From NCBI RefSeq assembly GCF_036881715.1, contig NZ_JBAKBF010000002.1:248001-312000 (forward strand): a DNA stretch of 64,000 nucleotides, written 5' to 3'. The notes under the pieces are model-generated. The model did not search any database. It was not told the DNA's origin and saw only the letters and a list, made by a program, of their open reading frames with translations. Made by a program: the position numbers and the translations under genes. The DNA comes from Pannonibacter anstelovis. Lineage in GTDB: Bacteria > Pseudomonadota > Alphaproteobacteria > Rhizobiales > Stappiaceae. Positions 1 through 8,819 of the stretch are shown here, one piece after another; the first letter of the stretch is position 1; each line of letters starts with the position of its first letter.

Positions 1-351
1 TTTGCCCGCGCCGTCGCGATTACCCTGTTTCTTATGGCGCCCGCTTCACCAGCCTCGGTGCTGATTTTCTCGGCGGCCATGGGCTTTCTGTGGCTGTCCA
101 CCGTGCCACCGACGTCCGGGCTCGTGGCTGTCATGTTCGGCCCGCGCTACATGGCGACGCTCTTCGGCTTCGTCTTCCTGTCGCACCAGATCGGGTCCTT
201 CCTCGGCGTCTGGCTCGGCGGCAAACTTTATGACGAACTGGGCTCCTATGATGCGGTCTGGTGGCTTGGCATCGCCCTCGGCCTTCTCGCTGCAATCGTC
301 CACTGGCCGATCCGCGAGCAACCCGTCGCCCGCCTCGCTGCGGCGGAGTGA
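1..351 (+). CDS. MFS transporter, C-terminal fragment (cut by window edge)
   Basis: The reading frame is open from the first base, so this is the last ~116 residues of a longer integral membrane transporter. The visible part contains about three hydrophobic segments; the stretch FGPRYMATLFGFVFLSHQIG followed by GVWLGGKLYD resembles the region around transmembrane helices 10-11 of major facilitator proteins, where a G-x-Y-x-G-x-x-x-D-like loop follows. It ends in a short Ala-rich cytoplasmic tail. Substrate cannot be told from this fragment. The gene is convergent with nadQ, with a palindromic repeat between them. Confidence 0.75.
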   Translation, partial: FARAVAITLFLMAPASPASVLIFSAAMGFLWLSTVPPTSGLVAVMFGPRYMATLFGFVFLSHQIGSFLGVWLGGKLYDELGSYDAVWWLGIALGLLAAIVHWPIREQPVARLAAAE

Positions 352-375
352 ATGGTCCGAACCTCAACCTCTCTA

Positions 376-408
376 TCGTCATCCGGACGCGCTTGCGCGT
401 TCCGGGAT
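376..408. repeat. Palindromic intergenic repeat (TCGTCAT-type)
   Basis: TCGTCAT (376-382) opens a hairpin in which ATCCGGA and CGCGC pair with GCGCG and TCCGGGAT around a tiny loop. It sits between two convergent genes, so it could also stop transcription. It starts with the same seven bases as the longer element at 62243-62321, which suggests a shared repeat family of the kind common between alphaproteobacterial genes. Confidence 0.45.
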
Positions 409-458
409 CGGAGAGCCGGGCGCAAGTTGGATGGTTCTACAAGTAGATAGACCCCGTC

Positions 459-1439
459 TCACCGCCCGCCAACCCTGAGCCCTGGCGCAGGGCGTTCTTT
501 CAGGATTTCGCGGCGGAAGCGGAAGAGAGCGGCGGGGCGGCCGCCGGTGGCGGTGGAGGTGGCGCCGGTCGGTTCCACCAGTTCGGCGTTTTCCACGAGG
601 CGGCGGAAGTTCTGCTTGTGCAGGTGCCGCCCGAAGATCGCTTCCACCGTCTGCTGCAATTCGGTGAGGGTGAAGGTGTCGGGCATCAGCTCGAAGATCA
701 CCGGCCGGTACTTCAGCTTGCCGCGCAGGCGCGAGAGGGCGGTGGCCAGCACCCGGCGGTGATCGAAACGCATGGGGCGGCCGAATTTCGGCAGATCCGG
801 GCAGGCCAGCGCCTCAGGCCGCCCGTCGCGCAGGGCCTCCTGCACAAGACCGGCACCGTAGATCAGCTCGTAGCGGTCGAGTGCCCGCTCCTCGTCCCAG
901 CTGCCTTCATCCTCGCCAAAGGCAAGGCGGATGCGCTCGGCACGGCCAAGGCCGCTGTGCGGCGGCTCCGGCGGCATGCGCCCGGCAGCTGCGTGCAGCG
1001 CGGGCAAAAGATCCCGGTCGAGCATTGCAGGGCGCCCGTCGCGCCAGTCTTCCCAGGGAAAGTAGTCATACCAGGACCGCCAGGACGAATGATGCTTGGA
1101 CAGCACATCCTCGCTGTCCGCGCTCTTGCGGGTGAGGGCGAGATAGCCGACGGACACCACATGCGGGCCGCTGTCGCCCGTGGTCATGTGGCGGCCCCGG
1201 TCACCGAAGGTGTAAAGCTGCTCCACATAGCCGATGGTGAGGGCGGTCTGTTCCTCCACCCAGGTGCGCAGCCCGCTCTCAAAGGTGCGGTGATGCAGCG
1301 GGTCGAAGGGGCCGAAGGGCAGGCCCTCGGCCTCGTCTTCTCCGCCACCGGCAAAGGTGACGACCTGCGGCACGCCCTCGCGCACGGCCACGATCACGGC
1401 ATTCAGGCCGATCTCGATGGTTGCCGTGGTCTGGTTCAT
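459..1439 (-). CDS. nadQ: NadQ-type Nudix/winged-helix NAD biosynthesis regulator
   Basis: A 326-residue protein with an N-terminal Nudix-like domain (about 1-200, starting IEIGLNAVIVAVREG) lacking a canonical Nudix hydrolase box, followed by a C-terminal winged-helix region (about 235-315; LTELQQTVEAIFG then KQNFRRLVENAELVE). This is the arrangement of NrtR/NadQ regulators, which sense NAD-related ligands and, in alphaproteobacteria, repress de novo NAD synthesis genes. The start has AAGGAG ten bases upstream. It is followed on the same strand after the PTP gene (14 bases upstream). No nad genes lie in the window, so its target is inferred from the family. Confidence 0.72.
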   Translation of the reverse strand: MNQTTATIEIGLNAVIVAVREGVPQVVTFAGGGEDEAEGLPFGPFDPLHHRTFESGLRTWVEEQTALTIGYVEQLYTFGDRGRHMTTGDSGPHVVSVGYLALTRKSADSEDVLSKHHSSWRSWYDYFPWEDWRDGRPAMLDRDLLPALHAAAGRMPPEPPHSGLGRAERIRLAFGEDEGSWDEERALDRYELIYGAGLVQEALRDGRPEALACPDLPKFGRPMRFDHRRVLATALSRLRGKLKYRPVIFELMPDTFTLTELQQTVEAIFGRHLHKQNFRRLVENAELVEPTGATSTATGGRPAALFRFRREILKERPAPGLRVGGR

Positions 1440-1453
1440 CCGCGCCTGCTCCT

Positions 1454-1960
1454 TCAGGCCAGAGGCATTTCGAAGGGCGTGCCCTCAAAGGCATCAGCCC
1501 CGCGGCCAATGGCACGGATTGCCTCGATCATGCGCCCGTCGCGGGCGAGCATGCGGTCGGCAATCGCCACCAGCCTTGCATTGGGGGTGGCAGAGGGCGC
1601 GCGGGCGCGCAGAACCGAGGCAAGCTCCGCCTCATCCGCATCCGGCGTCAGTGCGCAGGCGGTGATGAAGGCGCCCGCCGTGGACCGGCTGATTCCCGCC
1701 CAGCAATGGATGACCAGCGGGGCGGATTTGTCCCAGCCCTGCACGAAGTCCAGAAGCGAGCTCACATGCGCCTCGCCGGGCGGCACAAGGCCTTCCACCG
1801 GGTCCACGATGTCGTTGAAGCCAAGGAACAGGTGGTCATCGGGGGCAATGGAGGCGGGACGTTCCACCGGTGTGCCGGCATTGATCAGGCTGACCATGCG
1901 GGTGGCGCCCGTCCGCTCCACCGTTTCCTTGAGGCGGGAAAGAGAAGACACGTAAAGCAT
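1454..1960 (-). CDS. Tyrosine phosphatase family protein
   Basis: 168 residues. The signature HCWAGISRST matches the cysteine phosphatase loop H-C-x-x-G-x-x-R-S, with Cys as nucleophile and Arg binding phosphate; a general-acid Asp is plausible in the preceding loop near DIVDPVEG. It resembles the short bacterial protein-tyrosine-phosphatase-like proteins annotated in rhizobia. ATG at 1960 is preferred over an in-frame TTG one codon earlier; AGGA precedes it. It lies between nadQ and the HD hydrolase on the same strand and may be co-transcribed with nadQ. Substrate unknown. Confidence 0.75.
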   Translation of the reverse strand: MLYVSSLSRLKETVERTGATRMVSLINAGTPVERPASIAPDDHLFLGFNDIVDPVEGLVPPGEAHVSSLLDFVQGWDKSAPLVIHCWAGISRSTAGAFITACALTPDADEAELASVLRARAPSATPNARLVAIADRMLARDGRMIEAIRAIGRGADAFEGTPFEMPLA

Positions 1961-2015
1961 CAATCGGTCATCCTGAAACTGTGTCTTTGGAGAGTAACCT
2001 TTTTACACCCCTGCG

Positions 2016-2672
2016 TCACCGGCCGCGCGCGGCCTTCTGCGGCGTGTTTGCGGCAAGGGCGGCTATGGCCTCGAAGCGCTCGGTGAAGGCAATCTGGGCA
2101 GTGGCGGCGGGCATTGGCTCCAGCCCGAGGCGCGGTGCACTGGCCGGGCCGGTCCCGAAGCCCTTCGGCCGCCCAAAGATCTTGCCTGCTTCCTCATCAC
2201 CGAATCCTGCCAGCTCAACCGCCTCGAAATAGGCGCAGATGATATCGGCCTTCTTCGCCAGTTTCTTGACAGCCTCCGGCAGCTTGCCCGGCAGGCCGAA
2301 ACGCCTGTGGATGGCTTCCTGGAGGCGGCCTTCCACCAGCTTGTAGTCGCCGCCCATCACCGCCTTGAAGGGAGAGATCATGTCGCCGATCACATATTCC
2401 GGCGCATCGTGCAAAAGCACCGCGAGCCGCCATTGCGGTGTCAGGTCCGGCTTCAGCTGCAGGGCGATGTCTTCCACCATAAGGCTGTGCTGGGCGACGG
2501 AAAAGGCGTGGTCCCCATGGGTCTGGCCGTTCCAGCGGGCGACGCGGGCAAGGCCGTGGGCGATGTCGGAGAGCTCCACATCCAGCGGAGAGGGGTCCAG
2601 CAGGTCGAGCCTGCGGCCGGAAAGCATGCGCTGCCAGGCGCGGGGCGGAAACTCAGGGCGGTCGGCAGCCAT
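2016..2672 (-). CDS. HD-domain hydrolase (YfbR-like nucleotidase family)
   Basis: 218 residues with the HD metal-binding pattern: an early His in HGDHAFSVAQHS, the paired LLHDAPEYVIGD, and a later Asp in KKADIICAYFEA. This spacing is that of small HD phosphohydrolases such as YfbR, which remove phosphate from deoxynucleoside monophosphates; exact substrate here is inference. Neighbouring minus-strand genes are the PTP gene downstream and ygfZ upstream (51-base gap). Cytoplasmic; no signal peptide. Confidence 0.78.
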   Translation of the reverse strand: MAADRPEFPPRAWQRMLSGRRLDLLDPSPLDVELSDIAHGLARVARWNGQTHGDHAFSVAQHSLMVEDIALQLKPDLTPQWRLAVLLHDAPEYVIGDMISPFKAVMGGDYKLVEGRLQEAIHRRFGLPGKLPEAVKKLAKKADIICAYFEAVELAGFGDEEAGKIFGRPKGFGTGPASAPRLGLEPMPAATAQIAFTERFEAIAALAANTPQKAARGR

Positions 2673-2723
2673 GGATGCTCCGTCAGTCTTGGGCCGGTAC
2701 GGCGGATGTTGTTTGCAAGCTGG

Positions 2724-3632
2724 TCAGGCGCTGTCCGTGCCTGCGCCGCCGTCACTGCTTGGCCAGGTGAAATGCGCCCACTCGGGCAGCGTTACATCGA
2801 GCGCCGTTCCGGCAGCGGTCAGCTGGACGCCCTTGTCGATGGCTGCTTTCACCTTGTCAAGCCGCAGCAGCGCCAGTCCCCGGCCATGAGAGGATGAGCC
2901 AAGCGTGCCCACCTCCTGCTCCCCGGCCAGTACCGGGCTGCCCATGGCGGGCAGGGCCTCCGCCGCCGCCACCATGACGAAGCGCTTGCGGGCGGTGGAG
3001 CGGTGCTCCATGCGCGAGACGATTTCCTGCCCCACGTAGCAGCCCTTGCGGAAGGAGACGCCGTTCAGCTGGTCCATGTCCGCGTCATGGGGGAAAATCT
3101 CGCCGTAAGCGAAGTCGCTTTCCGCCTCCGGCACGCCAAGGCCGATGCGGTGGGTGTGCCAGTCTGCGCGCTCTGCCGCCTGCAAGGCAAGGCCTTCCAG
3201 AACGTTCGCCAGCCCCTTCGGCCCGGCCACACGCAGGCCCAGTTCAGCAAGGCGGGGGTCGGTTACGGCCAGCACATCCGGCGCCAGCGGCGCTGCGGGC
3301 AGGGCATCACCGAAGATAACGGCCACCTCATGGGTGCTGCTGCAATCCTCCAGCGTCACCTTGGCGCGAAGCCGGTAGAAGCCGAGCCGCTTTACAAGGG
3401 CAGCCACCTGCGAGGCCGGCGTGTCCAGCAGGAAGCCGTCCAAGTCTTTCAGCACCAGAAAATCAAACAGGATCTTGCCTTGCGGCGTCAGCAGAGCGGC
3501 AAAGGCAGCTTCGCCTGTGGTCAGGCCCTCCACATCCCGGGTCAGCAGGTTCTGCAGGAAATGCGTGGCTTCCGGCCCGCTCACCCGCACCAGGCCACGG
3601 TCAGGCAGAAGGGCAAAACGGGCAGCGGACAT
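2724..3632 (-). CDS. ygfZ: YgfZ/CAF17-like folate-binding Fe-S cluster assembly protein
   Basis: 302 residues from the ATG at 3632, which has GGAGG upstream; a longer in-frame start at 3698 adds a non-conserved leader. The family signature K-G-C-Y-V-G-Q-E is present (KGCYVGQEIVSRM). The N-terminus (RFALLPDRGLVRVSG, then FLQNLLTRDVEGL) and the C-terminal beta-barrel fit the aminomethyltransferase-like fold of YgfZ, which uses tetrahydrofolate to help make or repair certain 4Fe-4S enzymes. It is divergent from pyrC, a common arrangement in Hyphomicrobiales. Confidence 0.9.
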   Translation of the reverse strand: MSAARFALLPDRGLVRVSGPEATHFLQNLLTRDVEGLTTGEAAFAALLTPQGKILFDFLVLKDLDGFLLDTPASQVAALVKRLGFYRLRAKVTLEDCSSTHEVAVIFGDALPAAPLAPDVLAVTDPRLAELGLRVAGPKGLANVLEGLALQAAERADWHTHRIGLGVPEAESDFAYGEIFPHDADMDQLNGVSFRKGCYVGQEIVSRMEHRSTARKRFVMVAAAEALPAMGSPVLAGEQEVGTLGSSSHGRGLALLRLDKVKAAIDKGVQLTAAGTALDVTLPEWAHFTWPSSDGGAGTDSA

Positions 3633-3824
3633 GAAGGCCTCCAGTGAAACTGCGTATATCTCTCCCGTTGAGATAGCCCCGCGCCCGCCCGGCGGCAAGG
3701 CGCGGCGTTGCCGGGCAGGCTCTTTCCCGAAAAGCCTGTGGACCCGTGCGCCCTGCCAATCGTATAAGCGCGCCAGAAAAAGCCGAGCGCAAGGCCCGCG
3801 CCGAAGATGGAAGAGGAGTCATCA

Positions 3825-5165
3825 ATGTCTGCTGCCCATGATCTCATTCTCACCGGCGCGACGGTCGTCAATCAGGACGGCACGGCAATCCGCGATGTGG
3901 CGGTGCGCGGCGGGCGAATTTCTGCCATTGGCGATCTGCGAGGCGCCAAGGCGGCTGAGGTCATTGACTGCAAGGGCCTGACCATTCTGCCGGGCGTCAT
4001 CGACACGCAGGTGCATTTCCGCGAGCCGGGCCTCACCCACAAGGAAGACCTTGAAACCGGCTCCCGCGCCGCCGTCATGGGCGGCGTAACGGCGGTGTTT
4101 GAGATGCCGAACACCAACCCCAACACCACCACGGCCGAAACGCTGGCGGCAAAGGTCGCGGCGGGCCATCACCGCATGCACTGCGACTTTGCCTTCTTCG
4201 TCGGCGGCACGGCGGAAAACATCGAAGAGATCCCGATGCTGGAAAAGCTGCCGGGGGCAGCCGGCATCAAGGTCTTCATCGGCTCGTCCACCGGCAACCT
4301 GCTGGTGGAGGATGACGAGAACCTGGCGAAGATCCTGAAGAAGATCACCCGCCGCGCCTCGTTCCATTGCGAGGACGAGATGCGCCTGCGCGACCGGATG
4401 AACCTGCGCGTGCCGGGAGATCCCCGCTCGCACCCGGTCTGGCGCGATGAAACGGCAGCGCTGCTGGCTACCCAACGCCTCGTAACGCTTGCCCGCCGCC
4501 TCGGCAAGCGGGTGCATGTGCTGCATATTTCCACCGGCGACGAGATGGAATATCTGGCGGACCACCGCGATGTGGCCAGCACGGAAGTAACGCCGCATCA
4601 CCTGACCCTGTTTGCCCCGGACTGCTACGAGCGGCTTGGCACCTACACCCAGATGAACCCGCCGGTGCGTGATCTGTCGCACCAGAAGCGCCTGTGGTGG
4701 GGTGTCAATCAGGGTGTTGCCGATATTCTCGGCTCCGACCATGCCCCGCACACCCGCGAGGAGAAGGACCACGCTTATCCGGGGTCCCATTCCGGCATGA
4801 CCGGCGTGCAGACGCTGGTGCCGACCATGCTCGATCACGTCAATGCCGGGCGCCTGACGCTGGAGCGTTTCGTGGACATGACCAGCGCCGGCCCCGCACG
4901 CCTGTTCAACATGGCATGCAAGGGCCGCATTGCGGTGGGCTATGACGCCGATTTCACCATCGTCGACATGAAGCGCAAGGAAACCATCCGCAACGAGTGG
5001 ATCGCCTCCCGCGTTGGCTGGACGCCTTACGACGGCGTGGAAGTCACCGGCTGGCCCGTCGGCACCTTCGTGCGCGGCCACAAGGTGATGTGGCAGGGCG
5101 AACTGACCACGCCGTCGCAGGGCGAGACCGTTCAGTTCCAGGATGCCCTCCAGCCGCAGGGGTGA
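3825..5165 (+). CDS. pyrC: Dihydroorotase
   Basis: 446 residues starting at ATG 3825, preceded by GAGGAG. It shows the amidohydrolase metal site: DTQVHFREPG (H-x-H type), a HVLHIST His, and GSDHAPH with the catalytic Asp. The protein has the long class I dihydroorotase/allantoinase-like form and should close carbamoyl-aspartate to dihydroorotate in pyrimidine synthesis. The next pathway enzyme, pyrD, is 55 kb away in the window. Allantoinase or hydantoinase activity is possible by family, but the SHSGMTGVQTLVP loop and the ygfZ neighbour favour dihydroorotase. Confidence 0.88.
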   Translation: MSAAHDLILTGATVVNQDGTAIRDVAVRGGRISAIGDLRGAKAAEVIDCKGLTILPGVIDTQVHFREPGLTHKEDLETGSRAAVMGGVTAVFEMPNTNPNTTTAETLAAKVAAGHHRMHCDFAFFVGGTAENIEEIPMLEKLPGAAGIKVFIGSSTGNLLVEDDENLAKILKKITRRASFHCEDEMRLRDRMNLRVPGDPRSHPVWRDETAALLATQRLVTLARRLGKRVHVLHISTGDEMEYLADHRDVASTEVTPHHLTLFAPDCYERLGTYTQMNPPVRDLSHQKRLWWGVNQGVADILGSDHAPHTREEKDHAYPGSHSGMTGVQTLVPTMLDHVNAGRLTLERFVDMTSAGPARLFNMACKGRIAVGYDADFTIVDMKRKETIRNEWIASRVGWTPYDGVEVTGWPVGTFVRGHKVMWQGELTTPSQGETVQFQDALQPQG

Positions 5166-5396
5166 GCGGAACATCTAGCTTGAAACGGGCAGGAGAGGGT
5201 GAAGCGTCAGATACGCGCCGCCCTCCCTCAAATCCGGCTAAAGTGTGACGGGCGCTACAGCGGTTTCAGGGTTAAGCTTCTATGACCGGAACCAGTCAAA
5301 TTCGCATAGTTCGGTAACCCTGTTCCCTAACCCTAAGTACACGGAGCAGGCGTAAGGTGAATGCGGGCTGACGGGTATGGCGTAGATGAGGCTCGC

Positions 5397-6713
5397 ATGG
5401 TGATGGAGACGGCTGCAGGATTTGACGGCGGAGCGGTTCGTGAGAGCATCTGGCGCATGGCGCTGATGACGGGCTGTGCTCTTGCCATGATGCATTTCGC
5501 AGTTCCGCAGGCGAGAGCTGAAAATCAGGCGGGGCTGAAGCAGATCGCAGGGCTAGTCAAGCCTGGCGAGGCCAGCATGACCGCCGGTACAGCAGAAGCG
5601 CTGCAGGGTACGGCCGGGATCGGCGATCCCGAGCATCCGATGCAGATCGTCGTGTCCTTGCGCGAGCAGAACCTCAAAGTCTATCGCGGGCTGGAGCTTG
5701 CGAGTTCCACACCGGTTTCGTCCGGCAAGGCGGGCCATAGCACACCGACGGGCGTGTTCTCCATTCTGGAAAAGCGGCGCAAGCACTTCTCCAATCTCTA
5801 TGACGATGCGCCCATGCCTTTCATGCAGCGGCTCACCTGGTCGGGCATTGCCCTGCATCAGGGGAAGCTGCCTGGCTATCCGGCTTCGCATGGCTGCGTG
5901 CGCCTGCCCATGGACTTTGCCCAGAACCTCTTCGGCATGACCGAGCGCGGCATGCATGTGGTGATCACCGATGGTGAAACCGCGCCTGTCGCCATCACCC
6001 ATGCCGCTCTGCCGCAGCCCTATGTTCCAGGCACGGCAGTTGCAAGCCTTGATGAGAGCATCGTGCCTGTCAGCGAAGGCCTGCGCGGCTCCATCGCCTC
6101 GGATACAGCTTCCATCGCACCGCAAACGCAAGCTGCAACTGAGTTCGGTCCGCCGCTGCGCATGATCATCACGCCCCGGCCGCAGGGCCGGGAGATCCAC
6201 GATCTGCAGGCGGTGCTGAATCGTCTCGGCTTTGACGCAGGCCCCGTGGATGGCGTCATGGGACGCAAGACACGGGAGGCGATCCGCCTCTTCCAGGAAG
6301 GCTACGAGCTGCCTGTCACCGGCAACTACAGCCTCAGTCTTTTGAAGCGGGTCTACCGCGAGGCTGGTGAGGATCTGCCGCTGAATGCGGAACTGCGGAT
6401 CCGCACGAAGTTCAAGGACATCTATCAGGCGGGCGTCACTCTCAAGGACCCGAAGGCGCCGGTCGGAACTGTCATTTTCACGGCCCTGGGCTTCAAGCCC
6501 GGAGACAGTGAAACCGGCTGGATGGCTGTCGTTGCAGAGGAGGCTGAAGGCATGACGCCGGCGCGCATCCTCGACCGGATCGACATGCCCGCCAGCGTGC
6601 GCAAGGAAGTTGGCGCCATGCTGGTTCCGGGCTCCTCGCTAATCGTCACAGACCGGTCTTTCCTGCGCAACACCGGCCTCGGCACCGACTTCGTGGTGAC
6701 GACAACGAACTGA
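5397..6713 (+). CDS. L,D-transpeptidase with peptidoglycan-binding domain
   Basis: 438 residues from ATG 5397 (GAGG six bases upstream); an earlier in-frame ATG at 5361 has poor spacing. A hydrophobic segment WRMALMTGCALAMMHFAVP ending at QARA-EN is a signal peptide. The YkuD domain (about residues 85-195) carries the catalytic ALHQG...SHGCVRLP motif with the nucleophile Cys. A peptidoglycan-binding type 1 domain follows (LQAVLNRLGFDAGPVDGVMG). It acts in the periplasm, cross-linking peptidoglycan or attaching protein to it. The C-terminal ~110 residues after the binding domain are not recognised. Confidence 0.88.
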   Translation: MVMETAAGFDGGAVRESIWRMALMTGCALAMMHFAVPQARAENQAGLKQIAGLVKPGEASMTAGTAEALQGTAGIGDPEHPMQIVVSLREQNLKVYRGLELASSTPVSSGKAGHSTPTGVFSILEKRRKHFSNLYDDAPMPFMQRLTWSGIALHQGKLPGYPASHGCVRLPMDFAQNLFGMTERGMHVVITDGETAPVAITHAALPQPYVPGTAVASLDESIVPVSEGLRGSIASDTASIAPQTQAATEFGPPLRMIITPRPQGREIHDLQAVLNRLGFDAGPVDGVMGRKTREAIRLFQEGYELPVTGNYSLSLLKRVYREAGEDLPLNAELRIRTKFKDIYQAGVTLKDPKAPVGTVIFTALGFKPGDSETGWMAVVAEEAEGMTPARILDRIDMPASVRKEVGAMLVPGSSLIVTDRSFLRNTGLGTDFVVTTTN

Positions 6714-6743
6714 AATGACGGGACGGCAAAGTGGCCGTTCTCA

Positions 6744-6761
6744 CCGTCATGTCTCTGTCGC
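6744..6761 (+). promoter_or_regulatory. Candidate PhoB box upstream of btaA
   Basis: CCGTCAT-GTCT-CTGTCGC matches the PhoB consensus CTGTCAT-N4-CTGTCAT at 11 of 14 informative bases with exact 4-base spacing. A possible -10 (TATCGC at 6772-6777) lies ten bases downstream, the usual distance when PhoB replaces the -35 contact. The btaA ATG is 79 bases further on. Confidence 0.65.
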
Positions 6762-6839
6762 GTGTCTGCAGTATCGCTCCCCCTCAGGTTCTTATCCGGC
6801 GGAAGAATCGCCGGTGGGCAGTCCCTGAGGGAGCGAACA

Positions 6840-8105
6840 ATGCCGGTGAGCACGCTTGAAGCATCGAAAGCCAGACTGAAGAAGGCCGTCCACCGGTCCA
6901 GCGCCACATCCCGCGAGGGCTTTCTGGAGCGCATGTTCACCTTTGCGTTCAAAGGGCTGGTCTATCCGCAGATCTGGGAAGATCCTGATGTGGATCTGGA
7001 GGCACTGCAGCTTCAGCCCCATTCGCGTATGGTCACCATCGCCTCGGGCGGCTGCAACGTCATGTCCTATCTGACGGCTGATCCGGCAGAGATCACGGCG
7101 GTGGACCTGAACCGCGCGCATGTGGCGCTGGGCCGCCTGAAGCTGGCCGCCGCGCAGCATCTGCCGAACCACGACAGTTTCTACCGCTTCTTCGGCGAGG
7201 CAGACGAGAAGGCCAACATCGCGGCCTACGAGCGTTTCCTGCGTGACAAGCTGGATGACGACACCCGCAGCTATTGGGAAGGGCGTGGCATCAGCGGGCT
7301 TGGCCGCCGCCGCATCACTCTGTTCTCGCGTGATCTCTATCATCATGGCCTGCTCGGCTATTTCATCGGCGTGGGCCATTTCGTCGCCCGCCTCTATGGC
7401 ATCGACCCCAAGCATTTCGTTCGTGCGCGGACGCTGGATGAACAGCGCAGCTACTTCGATACGGCGCTGGCGCCTCTGTTCGACAAGCGGCTGGTGCGCT
7501 GGGCAACCTCCAAGAAGATGTCGCTCTATGGCCTCGGCATTCCGCCCGCCCAGTACGAGGCGCTGGTCTCCGCCAGCCCCACGGGTGACATGTCCGACGT
7601 GCTGAAGCAGCGGCTTCAGAAGCTCGCCTGTGATTTCTCGCTCTCGGACAACTACTTCGCCTGGCAGGCCTTCAACCGGGGCTATGCGCCGCAGGGTGGT
7701 GAGGAAAGCACAGGCGCTTCCGGTCCGCTGCCGCCTTACCTGAAGCGCGAGCACTTCGATGCGATCCGGGAACGGGCTTCCCGCGTTCAGGTGGTCAACC
7801 GCAGCTTCACCGAGCATCTGGAAGACGAAGTGCCAGGCAGCCTTGATGCCTATGTCCTGCTTGATGCGCAGGACTGGATGACCGACGAGCAGCTGAACGG
7901 CCTGTGGAGCGAGATCACCCGCACCGCCCGTCCTGGCGCCCGCGTCATCTTCCGTACGGCCGCCGAGCCGACATTGCTGCCGGGCCGCGTCCATGATGCC
8001 ATCCTCGACCGATGGACCTATGAGGCGGAGAAGAGCCTCGAACTTGGCCGCCGTGACCGGTCCTCCATCTATGGCGGGTTCCATCTCTATGTCTTCAATG
8101 GATGA
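6840..8105 (+). CDS. btaA: BtaA: S-adenosylmethionine:diacylglycerol 3-amino-3-carboxypropyltransferase
   Basis: 421 residues, DUF3419/BtaA family. Recognisable blocks are GLVYPQIWEDPDVDLEAL, ASGGCNVMSYL (SAM-binding-like), ITAVDLNRAHVALGRLK, and the C-terminal region YVLLDAQDWM and FRTAAEP. The family transfers the aminocarboxypropyl group of SAM to diacylglycerol, giving diacylglycerylhomoserine, first step of betaine lipid (DGTS) synthesis at the membrane. ATG 6840 has GGGAG upstream. It overlaps btaB by eight bases, so the two are surely co-translated. A PhoB box lies upstream, in line with phosphate-controlled btaA in rhizobia. Confidence 0.92.
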   Translation: MPVSTLEASKARLKKAVHRSSATSREGFLERMFTFAFKGLVYPQIWEDPDVDLEALQLQPHSRMVTIASGGCNVMSYLTADPAEITAVDLNRAHVALGRLKLAAAQHLPNHDSFYRFFGEADEKANIAAYERFLRDKLDDDTRSYWEGRGISGLGRRRITLFSRDLYHHGLLGYFIGVGHFVARLYGIDPKHFVRARTLDEQRSYFDTALAPLFDKRLVRWATSKKMSLYGLGIPPAQYEALVSASPTGDMSDVLKQRLQKLACDFSLSDNYFAWQAFNRGYAPQGGEESTGASGPLPPYLKREHFDAIRERASRVQVVNRSFTEHLEDEVPGSLDAYVLLDAQDWMTDEQLNGLWSEITRTARPGARVIFRTAAEPTLLPGRVHDAILDRWTYEAEKSLELGRRDRSSIYGGFHLYVFNG

Positions 8106-8763
8106 AACCCGCAGCCAGAGCGGCTCTTCCGCCGCGCTGATGGACAGCGTGTACCGCAACCAGCGGCACATCTATGACCTGACGCGCAAATATTATCTGC
8201 TGGGCCGCGACCGGCTGATCGCCCGTTTGCTTCCACCACCGGGCGGTGCCGTGCTTGAACTGGGCTGCGGCACGGGCCGCAACCTCATCGAGGCAGCGCG
8301 TCTCTATCCCGAGGCCCGTTTCTACGGCCTCGACATTTCGCGCGAGATGCTGGCAACGGCGGAAGCGAACATTCGCCGCGCCGGACTGGAAGACCGTATC
8401 CGGCTGGCCTGCGCCGATGCCTCTGCCTTTGACGCCGAAGCCCTGTTTGGCCGCGGCAGTTTCGACCGGGTGTTCATGTCCTACACCCTGTCGATGATCC
8501 CGCCCTGGCGGGAGGCTATGGCAGCTGGTCTTGAAGTGCTGGCACCGGGCGGGCAGCTGTCGGTGGTGGATTTCGGCCAGCAGGAGCGCCTGCCGGGCCT
8601 CTTCCGCCGCCTGCTGCATGCCTGGCTGGCGAAGTTCCACGTCACGCCGCGGGCCGACATGCTCGCTGCTGCTCATGCGCTTGCTGCGCAGCACAAGGCG
8701 CGTTGCGAGGCCGGTCCGCTTTATCGCGGTTATTCAGTCTGGGCAGAGGTCACCCGCGTCTGA
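8098..8763 (+). CDS. btaB: BtaB: betaine-lipid N-methyltransferase
   Basis: 221 residues; class I SAM methyltransferase with the glycine-rich motif LELGCGTGRNL, the acidic ribose-binding GLDISREML, and ADASAFDAE. The N-terminal YRNQRHIYDLTRKYYLLGRD is typical of BtaB, which adds three methyl groups to diacylglycerylhomoserine to yield DGTS. The ATG lies inside the end of btaA (last codons read AATGGATGA), implying translational coupling. An ATG nine bases earlier is also in frame. Confidence 0.92.
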   Translation: MDETRSQSGSSAALMDSVYRNQRHIYDLTRKYYLLGRDRLIARLLPPPGGAVLELGCGTGRNLIEAARLYPEARFYGLDISREMLATAEANIRRAGLEDRIRLACADASAFDAEALFGRGSFDRVFMSYTLSMIPPWREAMAAGLEVLAPGGQLSVVDFGQQERLPGLFRRLLHAWLAKFHVTPRADMLAAAHALAAQHKARCEAGPLYRGYSVWAEVTRV

Positions 8764-8787
8764 AGAGCACCGGTGAGATGGATCAGA

Positions 8788-8812
8788 TCCCGATGCGGCA
8801 AGCGCATCGGGA
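8788..8812. terminator. Hairpin between convergent genes
   Basis: TCCCGATGCG and CGCATCGGGA form a perfect ten-pair stem with loop GCAAG, just after btaB and just before the end of the convergent gene. There is no strong T run on either side (AGGGGTTTC on the plus side), so termination strength is uncertain. Confidence 0.55.
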
Positions 8813-8819
8813 AGGGGTT

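Noticed and set aside
618..1955. A 445-codon plus-strand open frame across nadQ and the phosphatase gene
   Set aside because: It is antisense to two genes with clear motifs; composition is that of a high-G+C shadow frame and it has no recognised domain.
3822..5174. A 450-codon minus-strand frame opposite pyrC
   Set aside because: Antisense shadow of a certain dihydroorotase gene with all metal motifs.
6792..8171. A 459-codon minus-strand frame opposite btaA
   Set aside because: Antisense shadow; btaA has complete motifs, a ribosome site and coupling to btaB.
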